A stretch of DNA of 64,000 bases. Source: Perca fluviatilis. Taxonomy: Eukaryota > Chordata > Actinopteri > Perciformes > Percidae. Below the pieces are notes generated by a model, which searched no databases, was not told the origin of the DNA, and was given only the letters and a program-made list of their open reading frames with translations. This document shows positions 1 to 30,580 of this stretch, piece by piece. The translations under genes and the position numbers were made by a program. The stretch lies in assembly GCF_010015445.1 (NCBI RefSeq), contig NC_053114.1, forward strand, positions 33,063,025 through 33,127,024, written 5' to 3'. Position 1 is the stretch's first letter; each line of letters opens with the position of its first letter.

Positions 1-310
1 CTAAATAAACTATTGTATTTATACTTTGAGTCTTACCTCGTGGGTCCATTATCTGTGTGCTTGATAATCTTGTTGTTACCGTGAGGTTGCCATGGAAACC
101 AGTAGAGGCCAGCCAAAACATAAATGGTGCTTTGAAAGAACTTCCCTTAGTGTATTACCCTACCATGTGTTGGGGGTATGGAGGGAAATACTAAAATTAC
201 CCCAAAAGTGGAAATATTGTCTTCACTGGTGTTTATTGTGATTGGCTGCACTATGACATGAAGCTCTTAAAACCTGAGGAGACCAAGGGGGTAAGCCAGC
301 TTCCACAAAG

Positions 311-800
311 CGTACCTCCTATGGCGCCATTTTGATGCTACCTAGCACTCACCCGCCGTTAGCATTCCATTTACTGTCATTCATTTTGACGTCACTTTGA
401 CAGCCAATAACTTTACATCTGAAGTGTTTAAAGACTTTATTTGTCCATTGTTTATTTCTAAAGGAACACGACAATGTATAAAAGGCTCCATTACCTTGTA
501 TCTTACGTTATGGCTCCATAGCAGATGTTTTTGTACAAAAAGACGATTGTGTCATAACCACGCGACTTACTTACATTAGCTGTTTAAGTTTAATTACTAA
601 TGTTAACTAGCATTTTAGTTAGCAATAATTAGCCTTTCAGACAGGTTGCTCACGTCACATCTACGTCTTCAAGCTCAGTTGGAGGCTGCGCAGTAACGCT
701 CAGCCGTCACTGGAAAAGTGCTTCTAATAGCCTTCACTGGTCTCTGTAGAAATCAACGCCGTCACATTGTCCATTTATTTACTCTCTATGGAGGAGACTG
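311..800 (+). repeat. dispersed percomorph repeat, copy 1
   Basis: The core (acctcctatggcgccatttt ... cgccgttagcattccatt ... gacgtcactttgacag ... aactttacatctgaag) recurs in reverse orientation at about 58690-58856. I recall this family, continuing into the acgtctacgtcttcaagctc and gtctctgtagaaatcaacgc blocks, as common in percomorph genomes. The outer limits are approximate. It has no coding capacity. Confidence 0.7.
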
Positions 801-3755
801 TACCCTTATAAAGTTTGTTTGAAGAGTATTTCACTTTTGGCACTTATTTTTACCACTCCCACTCATGGTTTTTGCTTCTCTGCAGCATTGAATGAAGCGT
901 AAAATTATTTGATATAAGATGCACTTTGATGGACTATCTAATCATATGGTGGAAGTTTGCTAAACCATAACCTCTGGAAATGGAGGTTATTTGAACCAGT
1001 GAAATGTTCGGATGACTGAAATGCACAGATTTCATTCTTTTTTTTTTCTTCTCCCAAAACTGCCTACTTATTCTCACAGAATTGAATGTTTTATACAATC
1101 AGATAAAAAGGGGTTAGTTAAACAAGACTCTGCTGTATGCTGTTCAAATCCAGAAAGGTGAGAGAAGGTTATTACTGGAGGTTGACTGGTGCAAATACCC
1201 AGAGTCTCATGGTCAATGTGGGTGGAGAGCAATGCAGAGCTGAAGGACATCATTCACTAAGTTCCTGTTTAAATAAAGAAACAATACTTTATATTTCTTG
1301 TTTAATGGTCCCATGATCAAAAACATGAATGTTTTAAGTCTCTCAGTGAAATAATGATGTCTTCAGTTTATTGCATTTGTCTAATTTAGTATGAAGCGCT
1401 CTTACAATGATTATCTTGTCGATTGATCGTTTGCTTGATTGGTAGTTCCTTGTAGTGCAGTTTGGGGACATATGCTGTTGGGTGTGGCATGCATGAGAAG
1501 TGGCGCTGCAGATATATTGTTCAAATGAATTTTGAGGATATGTGACTGGACACTGAGAAGTTAATTTTAGTTAAATGTCATGGCAGGCTGCAGCTGCAAA
1601 GCGTTAAGGTTGGTTGGGAAAGTATGCTAAGGAGTCTGATCCATAGTTTTAGTTGTTTGTCTTGGCTATTAATACACAGTATTAGTATATATATTAATAT
1701 ATGAATACAATGATTTTGTATATATTTTTTTTATATATGTATATATATAGGCTGGCATATAGGCTCGTTCTCAGTACGGCATGATACCTGGCATCCACAG
1801 AGTCTCGCCAAGACTCAGGTGGAGCAGATTCTACACCATCTGGAGCTTGCAAATTTGTGCCACCCCACCCAAAGCCAAGAAGATGATTGCTATCAGCATG
1901 ATTACGCCTTTATTAGATTAGCTGTGCATTGTTTACAGGCTTGTGGCTCTGCCCATGCCAGCCTTGAACAAATACTTTCCAATGGGAGGGTGAAGTGATC
2001 AACTCAACAGCAGCTAAACACATGTTCCCTTATTGCTACATAAATGTGTTACTCTATAGGAGAAAATAAGGCAATCTTTTGAAAATTTTTCTAATTTTGA
2101 CAAATTCCCTAAACTGGTTAGAGATTCAACTTAAAGTGTTGATCTGTTGTGGAGGTTGTGTGAAAATACGACAGTTCTCCTTAATCAAATAGCCAAAGAG
2201 CCACACATGAAGTAAAAAAAGACACATGTGTGGCCTCTTCCACTGACTGAGCAAAGTTAAAATGTCAGAAATGAGGAGGTGACACGTAAAAAAGTCTCCC
2301 CTGGGGGGATAGCTCCGTAACAGCATTAAATCAGCTACAGTAAATGCTCTCGGCCTGTTTTGTAGTCATGTGCTTATACTAGGAGCAAAGTATTCCTCCA
2401 TCTCAATATCATCTATGTACAGTATGGACTTTTACATGATCTGATATAGAAGGAAATTTATATATTTGATCGAAATTGCACACAATCTGTTATTTCAAAG
2501 AGTAATTTTCTAGTACATCCCAAAACCAGGGATGACCCAGTTACACAGCAAACAGTAGGTAAAAGTAGGACTTTTATTGGGGATTCATTTGTTTCATTCC
2601 AGTACTGTTAGAATTAACGATAGATGTTTAATTTGCAGTTTTTAAGTGAGAACGTGATGTGGTTTGAAAGGCTATAACTGGTAATAAAACAGATAAAATA
2701 TCCAGATTCTTCTGTAATGAGTGCAGCATAATCAGTTTTGAAGCCACGGTGAAAATGGAGCCATTTTGCCACAGTTGCAGCTCATATTAGCACCACGCCA
2801 AATAATGAAGACATGATCAGAGGAGAGAAATGCTCTGCCAGCGTCTGTCTCCTCCATGCCAGTGCATGGGGAGAAGGGAAAGGTAGTGGGCAGAGCCAAC
2901 TTTCCACTCCAGCTGGAGAGCTGGTGAGAGGCATTGTTTCTATCATCTCCTGCTGTCAGCCCTTGTAGTAGCTGGTCTGTAAGACTAGCCACTATTTCAA
3001 AATAGCATTGAGTCATCTTGCCAGACACTTTAATGACCTACATGCTGGATTCTTATAGTACAGTAGGTACCTGGCAAAATCAAGCTTTTGGTTTTTCAAG
3101 TCTTAAAAATGTTCTCCTACCATTTTCTCTGGAACATACTGTATTAAAGGCAGACAGGAGATTTCTAGCTAATGTGGTTGATATTTCATTGGAAATACTT
3201 ATTCCATAGATAAACAAACAATTCTCACACTTATATCTAGATGTGAATTTAATTTAAATATGTATTTATGTCTCACACTTTCACTTGTGTCTTGGGCCAC
3301 TGATTTTTGCTGAACGTGAAATTGTTCCCTCTAAGCAGCTTCCTCTACAGTGACTCACTTCATTGCCATGTAAAAAGGAGTCCATCAATATTCCAGTCAC
3401 ACCTACGGCTGCTGGTCAAGTCACTGGTTCACAGAGCTTCACTGTCCCTTTCTCTGTCAATGCTGTCTCTGACCACACTTCCTTTCCCTCTCGCTCTGGC
3501 CATCAGCAACAAACTTTGCCTGGATTAAACAGACATCACCTTTCATAAGTGTAAACTACCACCCTCTGTTGGCCATGTCAGGGAGTTCAAATATCAAGCT
3601 CAAACCATTAAAATACTGTTGTGCATTGCACTCAGCCTCAATGCAAGCATAGGTTCATCCATACAATGTCAGTTTAAACATGCTGTTCTGGAATATTATT
3701 CATTATTTAGGTGTCACTTCTCAGTCAATTTATTTGCCTTAGTAATAGTTTGTTT
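801..3755. other. non-coding stretch upstream of first visible tmem266 exon
   Basis: I see no exon, RNA gene or full transposon here. There is an AT-rich tract at about 1675-1750. The block at 1790-1990 is compositionally richer but does not read as tmem266 coding sequence. Short open frames on both strands have no recognisable content. Confidence 0.5.
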
Positions 3756-4002
3756 GGTTACACTTTACTTGAAGGTATCTACATAAGAGTGGCATGACAC
3801 TGTCATGAACATGTCATAAACATTATAAACAAGTCATAAACATTTATGACATAACGCTTCTTTTAGTAAGTGTCATTCGGTTTTTGTCATAACAAGTTAT
3901 GGTTATGTTTATGGTTAGGGTTAAGGTTCATGTGTCATGACTGTGTCATGACAGTGTCATGTGTTCATGACAGTGTCATGTCACTTATGTAGTGTATGCT
4001 TA
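3756..4002. mobile_element. MITE-like element with TCATGACA/TGTCATGA inverted motifs
   Basis: It starts ggttacactttacttgaagg and carries many interleaved copies of catgacactgtcatga, cataaacatttatgacat and gtcatgacagtgtcatg. The left end is intact. The right end is diverged after cacttatgtagtg. This matches a common non-autonomous fish element with palindromic ends. Confidence 0.7.
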
Positions 4003-4088
4003 CTTTTATGAAATGTAGTGCCTTTTTATTTTGTTGGTATTGAATAGTCTAGAAATGCAATAGAATAACCCATACTGATTCAAATCTG

Positions 4089-4089
<1 letters not shown>

Positions 4090-4140
<51 letters not shown>
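4090..4140. repeat. (TA)n microsatellite
   Basis: About 50 bases of TA dinucleotides, followed directly by an A run and the acceptor region of the S1 exon. Confidence 0.95.
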
Positions 4141-4145
<5 letters not shown>

Positions 4146-4179
4146 ACCTACCTCTTTTTTTGTGGTTTACTCTCTTTAG

Positions 4180-20310
<16,131 letters not shown>

Positions 20311-21380
20311 GCTACATTTACACAGAAACAAGTATTTTCTTCTTTTACTGCCACCCTGTTTGGCACATATCTGAACTTTTGTGGCAGGCCAAACCTCAAG
20401 AGAGGCACATAAGATTTTAAATTTTAAATTTTAAAATTGGATTTTTCTTTTGCTGTGTAAATCCAATCTTAGCCAATCCCGAGCAAGCTTACGCCTTAGC
20501 TTCCAGTTAACACTGATGCTCCTTAATTTGAAATGTTTAGAGGTCAATAGTAGAAATGACAATTAGAACTCTTAGGCCCTTTGCCATACCTCCCCTGTTC
20601 CTCCTTGATGGATTTTTGAAATCAGAAATTCCCTGGCATAGCACAACAAAGACTAGAACATCCCAGTAAGGGAAAGTCTAATGTGTTCTTGGACACATTC
20701 TTCATCAGGAATCCTTACTTTGAATAGGTCCTAAATGCACTGAACTTTACATTAATTAAAACCAGCAAGGGGCCATTCAAGCCTATACTGAACAAAAACT
20801 TTAATTCTGAATCATGTTACAAACCAAGACACTGTTCTCTGTTCTTGGAATTTCAAACAGTTAAAAGGAGTGTTTTTTATTGGATTTTTCTTGTTATTGT
20901 GTTTATTTTAATTTGTATGATCAACTTTAAACATCAGTCATGCTGTTCTTTGTTCAAACAGCCACAGGGTAAATACGACTGGCTTAACTATACAGCAACA
21001 ACTGGCAACAGCCAATTTCTTTTTTTTACCTTTGCCTTTCTGTCACCTATTTGTTTGATTTGAAACCATGGACCATCATTAGAATTAATTGAATAGCATT
21101 TTTGTTTTACTTGTAAAAAAACAAACAAAAAAAAACATAAGTAGGGTATATTTGTGTGGATGAACTGAAAAGGTAAGTGACTGGATTCTTCACATGAAAC
21201 TAGATTGGAGTGCTTGTAGCATGAACCTTTAAAACATATGTGCCCTAAATGGCAAGAAAATTCTTTGCACTTTAATGTTTACAGACACTTTTGTGAACTT
21301 GATATGGAGGAAGTTATTGCCAAATGCAGGTGTTGTCTTTTGAATGAAAATAGCAAAAATAAAAGTTAGTATTTCCCTAA
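20311..21380 (+). other. probable tmem266 3' UTR
   Basis: AT-rich non-coding sequence follows the TAG. The first AATAAA I see is at 21358-21363, a plausible but unproven polyadenylation signal. No other gene is visible here. Confidence 0.4.
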
Positions 21381-22013
21381 CTGCGTTCAGTTTACTGACT
21401 CTAAAAGCTGTACCAAAGATAGTGCAGCATGATAAAAACACTAAGCGAGCTCTAATCAAATACGTTCTTCTCACAGGCTCCGTGTTACAATACACACTGT
21501 ACACCATTGTTTCATTAGCATCATCTCCTTCTATGCATATGATTTTGAAAAATCTAAATTATTTAAGGTTATTAAGATTCGAAGACCTGTCACAACAACT
21601 GCTAATTGGTCAAGTCATTGTAAGTGTGTCGTGAGAAGTATCAACCCCCCTAATTACCCTCTCGTATCATTAATTCAGAAGATAAACTCCTGTACCATTT
21701 TGTTGCTTGTCAAATGTTTACAAGTATCCAGAGAATGTTTTAATTGTTAATAACTATTACGGCTGCAATTAATTAAGCTATCACAAGTGGTTTATGTTTT
21801 GAGAACTAAGTAGTTAATTTGCAGATCTGGGTATCTGGATTGTTTGTAAACGACACAGTACATATGGGGAGCTGAGGGGATTATTACAAATACTGTTGTG
21901 GTGCACATAAGAACATTATCAGTATTAGTTTACAAGGATTCTGTCTGCAGCTCTTTTTGGAGAAACAGAACTGAAGACTCATCCCCCTAAATAACTGATT
22001 TGAAGCCCTGACT
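21381..22013. other. intergenic sequence
   Basis: AT-rich, with no recognised gene or transposon. Open frames on either strand here have no family resemblance. Confidence 0.5.
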
Positions 22014-22304
22014 AGTGGCGATTTTAGACCCTTTTTAGGGGGGCTGTATTTATTGTTACACCTCATTATCATTTCATTTGATTCTGGTAGTCCATAACGG
22101 GACTTTCGTAGTTTTTTCATATGTTTAATATTTTGCATTTATCTTTCACTGTTGTAATAATAAAAACATATAGTCATTGTTATCCAGTGGAATTACTGAT
22201 TTAGCAGGGGGGGGGGGGTTAACACTTTTGCAGGGCACTACATCCGTATCACATTCTCATTAGGGGCTGAGCCCCCCTAAAGGTCTGATCCTAGAATCGC
22301 TCCT
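22014..22304. mobile_element. MITE-like element with AGGGGGGCT inverted ends
   Basis: The left end agtggcgattttagaccctt (then tttaggggggct) pairs with the inverted right end (agcccccctaaaggtctgat, cctagaatcgctcct). A G run lies inside at about 22207-22218. This is a known type of non-autonomous fish element. Confidence 0.75.
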
Positions 22305-23170
22305 GACCCTGACACTAAATTGAAATGACACTTACTGGTTGGATTGATGTTTAATAATGGTTAGTGCATTTCAAAAACTGCATCTTAAACCCAAGATAAC
22401 TACTTTGCAAACTGCTAATGTTCTTTTTTCTTGCGTTTACATTTCTATTTCATTTTTAGGGAGTATAGCAGGTGTATTTACATTGATAGAACACAACGTC
22501 TTTTCTCAATCAAGACGTGAGACAAATTGTTAAAACATATGTAGGCTATATACTACAACTGCAGTGTCTGGACTACACTAGACCACTCTCTGGATGTGTA
22601 TTTAAGTGACATTCACCCCATGACCACCATAGTTACCCTCATCACAAGTAAATGCTGATGGCCTATAGCCAATAATGGACGCCTTTTGTGTGAAGAGGCT
22701 GCAGCTACTGTATTATTTACAAATTAACTACAGTAGGCCACAGATGAAGACTTGACTAAAGGACACCAAGGTGAACTAATCTAAAATGTTCTTTTATTTT
22801 ACAAGAATCAGTTTAAATTGTAACATTAATCAGTGATACAATATGATTCTTTTGAGTCTTAAAACAATGTGGGATTAACAGTAACCTGGTGTTATTTTTT
22901 GTCCGCAGTCTGGGAACAGTATAGCTCAGCATTGTCTCAGTTTCCTACTGTACTATCATAATAAATAAGATAAAATGTTAAAGCAAATGCAAACATGTTG
23001 TTGCAAACAATAGCTTTAATAAAAATGTTTCATTACATATTAAAGAAGCCTAGCACCTATTTGAAATGCAACAGGATAATTCAAATAAATGTGAAGCAGC
23101 ATTGTTATTTGAGAGGTTTATTTGTCACTTATTAGGAATTTATTTTATATTTATACAAGTGTAATTCGGG

Positions 23171-23218
23171 TTTAATTAACAACCACTTCTTCAAAGCTTG
23201 AGTCATCTCTCGAACAGC
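23171..23218 (-). pseudogene. etfa: etfa relic, last exon
   Basis: After an acceptor-like tatttttag, the minus strand reads (A)VREMTQALKKWLLI. ETFA proteins end in (V/A)VPEMTxxLKK followed within a residue or two by the stop. The Pro is replaced by Arg and the stop is displaced. An AATAAA-type site follows on the minus strand. Confidence 0.75.
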
Positions 23219-24625
23219 CTAAAAATAGAATATATTAAAATAAAACTTATTTATGTTCCACTGAATAAAGTTACTTCAAACAATGCTGCTTCAAGCTTTC
23301 CATTTTACTTTAAAGTCATCATCAGGAAAATGTAGAGGCGTTGGAAAACAACAACAAATCAGCATGTTGATGATGTAACACTGGTGTTTAAATCCACCGG
23401 ATCCTCAAAATCTTTTTTGGTATAAAAACAAAGGTTCCCCTGTTCTTAAATTGTCTTCAGCAGCAAATGGTGTTGTGTGTTTTTTATTTATTTTTTTATT
23501 TTTAAAGAGCCAACATGTAAGTTGATCACCTGGATCTGCGACCGTCTAGCTATTACTAGACCCATCACATCAATCTAGTTTACAAAAACAACAATGCCTA
23601 TCTCATGCCATGGAACAAATAAATAAATAATGATCTGCTTGGCTCTCGACACACACAAAGGAATCCTGTTGAATATGGGTGCCAAGGCCAGGCTCAGCTT
23701 CAATCGGTCACGGCTGCCTTGGTATTAATGTGTCAAGTGGAGGTGCTGCGCATCTAATCTCAACCCCTTCCAGCTCAACCAGCCATGTAAAAGAAGAGAC
23801 AACTCGCTGGGTTCAACTTCCAGCTCCACCCTCAGATACACTGCCTAGTGATGCTAAGCTAAATTATTTGTACACTGCTTATAAGTGTAAACAACGTGTG
23901 ATGGCTAATGCCTTTCCTCTGCTACGAAAGGTAAAATGAAAGGTGTGCCTAAATGATTCATATAAACCCAATTTGTCAATACGTATCATACCAGGTCAGT
24001 CTGAGTTAAGTGCTCTATTTTGACAGGCAGGGACAATGATCAGACCTTTAGGAGACATGTTAAGAAGTAAATTGCTTTTGGGACCTATGCGATGAATCGG
24101 GAGGGTCCCTGTCACACTCACAGGAAGCTCAGTGTATTACCAGTGACCATTAGACACTTAATAATTAAAATGTTTTAATAATGGCACAGAGGGAGTCACT
24201 TTAACTGCATTAAGATTACATGATCATTGTTGATTTACATCTACTGACTCTGCCTGCGACTCTACAATAAGGTACCCTTCCTTCCTACAATATAGAAATA
24301 TGTGAATTCGTCATAAAACACTGTAATAACAGCATAACTGCGGGGGTGAAAAGCTGATCGGAAATCTGACACTACCATTAAGATTAGAAATGTTAACTCA
24401 CTGAGCGCAAAAACGCACTGAAGCACAAAGTTAAATCTTAATGTTAAAAGGCTGACTTTGAAATCACATATCAATTTATACTACTAGCTCTTTATGCATG
24501 TCACCATACAAACTTATTACACCTCTATCCTATTTACTATTTCATGTATATTCTGTATGTGTGCTGTGTATCTGATATTTTGCTGCTGTAGCACCGTAAT
24601 TTCCCATTTTGGTATCATTAAAAAG

Positions 24626-24793
<168 letters not shown>

Positions 24794-26759
24794 TTGGAAA
24801 GATCAACCACCAAAATACAAGTCCAAGTTTTGGATTTTGAGTTAAGTTTTTTTTTCTATGATAGCTGTCACCCAGTACAAGGACAATGAGTTTGCATATA
24901 ATATAACAACCAAGTATCTTACCATTAAAATAAGCTGGTATTAATGCACACATTTGATGTTATCAATTGCCTGTCCAAGAGGCATTTACTGAATCAACAC
25001 CTAAGTGGTTTTGTTTATGAATGTGATTTATTTTCAAGTGTGTGGAAGAGATTTTGAATGCTGCCATAAGGCACAGAACAGCTGGGTATATGTTGAAAAA
25101 GGTCAATCTCATTGAGAACAAACAGATGTGGGGAGTTTGACTGCATTACTGCTGTGGTCTGACAGATTCAGAACACGTCTCACACAGGACACTCTTTCAA
25201 AAGGCTCTGAAGCAGGAGAAAAATACAAATAAATTATACATCATTCTTTAAAAAGCTTCTCAGGTTTTCTTTTTGAAACATATTTCTTAAGTGCACAGGA
25301 TCCAGAGGTTCACTTGGTGGAAGGAATACACTCAGGAGACTGTTGTCATGGCTACAGAAGTTTTTTTTTTCTTTTTTATATTTACATAAAACAGTTTTCT
25401 TCTGGTCCCCTCCCCTCAGATACTCGTTGTGCTACCTGGGATAAAAGTGGGTCAAACTGGAACTGGAAACAAGACTCACTGAGTGACCAAGCTCAATCAC
25501 TTCAGTCCTCTTGAGATAAAATATTAATTATTAAATTATTTTTTAGTGAATGTAAAACACATTTTTAATTTGCTAATAAAAGGAACGGCAAACTATAAAC
25601 AGCTATAAGACAGAAACTAATTCTTGAGTCTGATGGCTCATGTTAAGTTCTTTGGCTTTTTCTAAGTTCTTCCAGTGAAAAAAAAATACTGATAAGTTCT
25701 CATGTTGCTCCCTCATGTTATAAGCAATAAGAAGAAGACGTACATATACGCCAAGTTGCTGATGTGATAAACATGAGGGCACAGTCCTCTGGGAGAGGGG
25801 ACACCACATCATGCTGTGCTCCAAAGAACTGACTAAAATAATCTACACAACGTCAAAATTAATTCAGCAATCCAACATGCATGTTATGCATGACTTGCTA
25901 TATAAAGTGTAAATTAGCAAACATTTTGAGTAAAAAGCCCAATCCTTCAGGGAAATGGCTGCCACAGATTCAACATTTTTCTAAATAGCATTGAAGCCAT
26001 GTACTAATTCATATTCAATGTTTTGCTTCTGCAACAAACACATAAACATCCTGACCCAAACACTGATGGTAACGAGATGTAAGTGCATACTGAGTCAATG
26101 AAAATGAATGATTTAAACACCTGCAAACTCATTTTTCATTTAGTTTTCCACTTTATTTCAAATAATTCCTGTTTGTTTCCGAATGACATGATTTGTTTAT
26201 TGTTCTACTGTAAACATAAACTTTCTGAATGAAATAAGAATTTTGAGTTTGGTCTTGTGAAAGTGTTATGATATATCCATATATGCATGAATATTAAGAA
26301 TACATAAAATACAGTGTAGGTAGACTATAAAACACAATTTAACATCAGTTTTGTGTGATCTGAATTACATTACTGTCTTTCATTGAGCCATATGCTGAAC
26401 TGCTGCTGAGATTACTGCAATGTACAGTAGAGCACCAGCATTTTCATAAACACATATGTAGACATATGAATGGAAAATAATTACTCCAATAGCAATACTT
26501 TTTAATTTAGTCATTGATAATCATAAAATACGTAAATGAGTAATGTATCCATCTAAAACTAATTGACCAGCATCCATACTCTGAAGTGTTTCTCAACAAA
26601 AGTGGCTGTTTGACAACTTAAATCACTTGTTGGGGATTTTTGTACCAGTGAGTGGTTTTCTTAAAACGATGTGTATGGTGATAGGCTGGTAAACTGCTCT
26701 TTTCCCCTTATATTTTTTTAAGTGGTCTTAAAATCCTTGCTAGCTTTTAAGTTGCCAAC

Positions 26760-27010
26760 TGGTCTACAGCACAAGCAGATATTTTGCAGTTTCTCTGGCC
26801 ACCGGGCAGACACTGACATCAGCCGTCCTGACTACAGTAGCCATCAACTTGGTCCGACTCGGTAGCCTCGGCTAAATCACTGTCCCGACCAGAGCTCAGG
26901 GTGTCTGCCAGCGCGTGCTGGGGCCCTGCAACATTTCCATCTGGCCTCTGGGGAGTCGCACATCAATTGCTCTCAGCTAAATGCACTCACATATGAATAT
27001 TTCAGTACAA
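26760..27010. promoter_or_regulatory. candidate conserved non-coding block
   Basis: GC-balanced, high-complexity sequence (gccaccgggcagacactgac, gccagcgcgtgctggggccc, cagctaaatgcactcacata) that stands out from its AT-rich surroundings. It has no open frame that matches etfa. The regulatory role is inferred from composition. Confidence 0.25.
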
Positions 27011-27344
27011 TTTAATGTTTCAGCTACAGCCCCAAAGGAGCAGAGCATCAATTTGTGAACACAGTTCTCCTAGAGTTAAAAGCCAGGCCGGATAATACAG
27101 TATGAAAGGCGCTGTCAATCTAGAGGGCCTTTTTTTCACTTGAAAGACAGAAAAAAAAGCATGCCCCTTTGCCTTCAGTATCCAGCTGCATACAGGCAGC
27201 GGCTCAAAGTTTTCTCTAGAAAGTAGTTGACTTTAGGGAGCAGCAGGCAGCTTTTGGTTCAACAGAGTCGCTGGTCGATTTGCCAAGCTCGGTCAGTTTT
27301 CCCAAAGCTCTGGTTGTCTGCCATTTGGTCTCCACATGCTAACA

Positions 27345-27448
<104 letters not shown>

Positions 27449-27740
27449 CTGGTGGAAGGAGCGGGTCAGGGAGTCGTACACCTGCTGTCCTGTTAATAAA
27501 ATACCCCAAAGTGATGCTGAAACCTCTTCCTTCACACAGCAAAGCTTCCCTCAGGTGTGAGAACATGAGTGCTTTACAAAACAGGCAGATTGTGACACAA
27601 CTGAATAATCAGCTGGTCAGTAAGCAGAACACTACGGAGGACATAAAGCCCAGACCGTTCTGCACATTACGTTAAATTACCCAGCAGCACTTGTGGTTGT
27701 GTTGTACAGCCAGGAATTCATCCAATGCTTTCTCCTCATG

Positions 27741-28077
27741 GTAAAGCTGCAACTAACAATTATTTTAATTTTCCAATAATCTGCGGACGATTTTCCCAAT
27801 GAATCAATTCATTATTTGGTCTAGAAAAAGGTTAGAAAATACAGAAAAATGCCGATTTCATAGAAAAGTAACATATTCAAATTGCTTATTTTCTAAGACC
27901 AGCAGTTCAAAGCTCAAATGATATTTAGTACCTATATAAAAGCAGCACATCCTCACATTTAAGAAGCTTGAACCAGAGTATGGCTATTAAACGATAAATC
28001 AATTATAAAAATAGTTGCACATTAATTTTAAGTCAGTCAACTGTTCGGTTAAAAAAACCTCATTGTTACAGCTCTAC
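27741..28077. mobile_element. degenerate MITE with GTAGAGCTGCAAC-type ends
   Basis: The left end gtaaagctgcaactaac and the right end (cattgttacagctctac) are inverted. The interior has atgaatcaattcattatttg, ggtctagaaaaaggttagaa and cacatttaagaagcttgaac, the hallmark blocks of an abundant percomorph non-autonomous element rich in ATTAATCGATT-like motifs. Confidence 0.8.
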
Positions 28078-29959
28078 TTCAGGGACTTAAAAACCATAAG
28101 AATAAAGTTTTAAATTTCTTAATTCATGCATTGCTTATGAAAAGAGATACACAGAGATACGATTTTTATTTACACTAAAAATGGAAAGAACGATTGTATC
28201 GAGGGTCGATAAAACAACCGGAGGAAGCATCGAGTCCTATCAACTCCTGCATTAGATTGCATTATGTATGGTGTTCCTGTTGTTTTGTCCATCACGTGAA
28301 ACCAAAATCTTAGCTCTTTTGCCTCAAATCATTCTGTTAAACGTGAAAGAGTCACAACTAAATATATAGTAAACTGCAAATGCAACTATATGACTAATGA
28401 ATATGAATATATGAATAGTTAAACATAGTGATGAACTGGATTATAGATGCATTTTTTGCACTCTCCCTTTAGTTTCAATAGACAAAATTATTTAGAGACC
28501 AACTGTTTCAGTGTGTTCGGTATTGCACACACACAGAGGCGTTGTTGCTTCTTTCCTGATTTAAGTGACACGGCCTCTTGTTAAATCTACTGATAAGCAA
28601 CAAGACTGCCGCTCTGTGCTGATGAGAGCAGCTGATAATAAAATACAAGATGTGCATTTGTAAACTAAAACAGGCGGCTGACAGTTACACTGATAAGGTA
28701 ATAATGGCACCGATTCTTCAGCCTAACAATGCAGAACTGCCCTGAGGCACCAATCAAAAATTAATACTAATTATCATGTAAATACTGCATTAACTCTGAA
28801 GATTTATGAATTATAAATCTGCAACATGGTTCCCCTCTCAGAACGGCCTCGCCTGCATGAGGATGTGATTTTTTTTCTCTCTCCACACAGAGGCATTTTT
28901 GAGGACAAAATAAATAACTGCATGAAGACTTATCATCACTGTTGTGACATATAAAACAATTGATGTGACATATGCTGTTATTATGTATTTTAAAATAATA
29001 CTTGACCTTTTTGTCTTTAAAAAGGTCATTACAAAATGATTTGAGGATATATCTGTTTACACATTTGTAATATCTTGTAACCTAAGTGCTTATATTAATA
29101 AAAAAATAAAATTGGCTGACTCTGGACATAAGTGTGGACTCAATGCACTTAAAGCTAACTCACTAGTGGTTCTGGTAAATCATTTAGAGCTTTAAACTGC
29201 CCATTAACTACATTTCAAGGGGTTTCGATGTTCAAATGTTGCTGAGAGTGAGAAACAAATGTCCAAATCAACTTATTAAAGTAATTAAATGCTATTATAC
29301 TGTTGTATAATACAGTCATACACTCAGTGGTTTTAGAATTGTTAAAAGGTGCGACTGTGTGCAGGAATTAGCCTGATGTCTTAAGAACCAGGCACCAGCC
29401 TGTGACATGTGATGATCATTAGACGTCTATAAAAAAAAATACAATCTGTTCCAAAGCATGTCAGATCACTGTTTGAGGAATACTGCTATGAACCATAAGA
29501 TTGCTATGTTTAGGAACAGTTTGTCCTCATTCTTTAGGGATTATTACTGCCAATGTTCATGGATTTGTTTTCTGTTTTTACCAGTTTGTTCAGTTGTAAT
29601 GAAATATATGGCATATATAGTATATCGTCATTTAACAGTTTTATAAATTTTATTTATTGCAAATTTTGAATTCAATCTTTACACAAATCATGGTCTAAGA
29701 AGTTAATGTACTTAACATATGAATTGATATAAATCATTAAATATATAGGCCCTAATTGTCGAACAAAACCTGCTTGAAGTCAAAGTTGTGTTTTCAAGTT
29801 TTTCAGCCTTTTAATTAATCTAAACACAATATGTATGGATCCTTTGGTAAGAGACAAACAAAGCTGCAAAGCATGTGATTAATGACTTACAGGAGCGACA
29901 ATCTTTCCTGTCTGGCTGACAGGCTCTCACTGCATTTCAACAGATGTGATGATATAATA

Positions 29960-30030
29960 AAACTGCCTCATCCCACCACACAGACACACAGACACACACA
30001 GACACACACACACAGACACACACACCTTAT
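29960..30030. repeat. imperfect (CACAGA)n / CA repeat
   Basis: Short interrupted cacacagacacacagacaca units. Confidence 0.85.
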
Positions 30031-30479
30031 TGCATATATTTGGACAACCGTGTGCAGGCAAATGAGTGCACAGAAACAAACACATAAATTCATGCTGTTA
30101 GCACGCACAAATTTCACACCCTCACACACGTGACAGAAGAAACACAAAGACATAAAGGTCAGCAGAGCAGGGGTTTGAGTTGTGATTTTTACAGTTGTGC
30201 TTATTTAACACCAATAGGCCATGACAAAAATGAACACATCAACTTGTGCACTGAACAAACTACTCAGCCTGTGTGTTCCAAACTTGGCCTCCAAAAAGGT
30301 TTTCCAACTATGATAAAATGGACATAACAACAACAAAAAGTAGTTGGCTTGACATTAAAAATAAATATGAAATTATATATATGTAGCATAATACAAAATG
30401 GAACATGATTTTCATTTTTTTTTTAAAGATAAGAAAAGAAAGAAAAACCTATACTTTTAGAAAATCGTACTGACAGTTT

Positions 30480-30580
30480 TGCCTTCTTGTGCGTCAAGAC
30501 TGGTGAGCTGAGATGTGTCACTCCTGGTTTAGAGTTCTGCTGGAGCCATTGGGAAATCCCCACAGGAGAAGGTGGGGAAT
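30480..30580 (-). pseudogene. etfa: etfa relic, internal exon (SPVxISxWL segment)
   Basis: After the acceptor tttatttacag at 30581 onward, the minus strand reads (D)SPPSPVGISQWLQQN. ETFA has SPVEISEWLDQ at this place. One frame later it reads SDTSQLTS, matching the family's SDRPELTG, so a frameshift lies between. The downstream VVVSGGRG part is not recognisable. Confidence 0.75.

Noticed and set aside
1..4179. Search for N-terminal tmem266 exons
   Set aside because: No segment reads like the family's N-terminus (for example NFAYRDLPLAAVDL or NLDEDYQ). They most likely lie upstream of the window.
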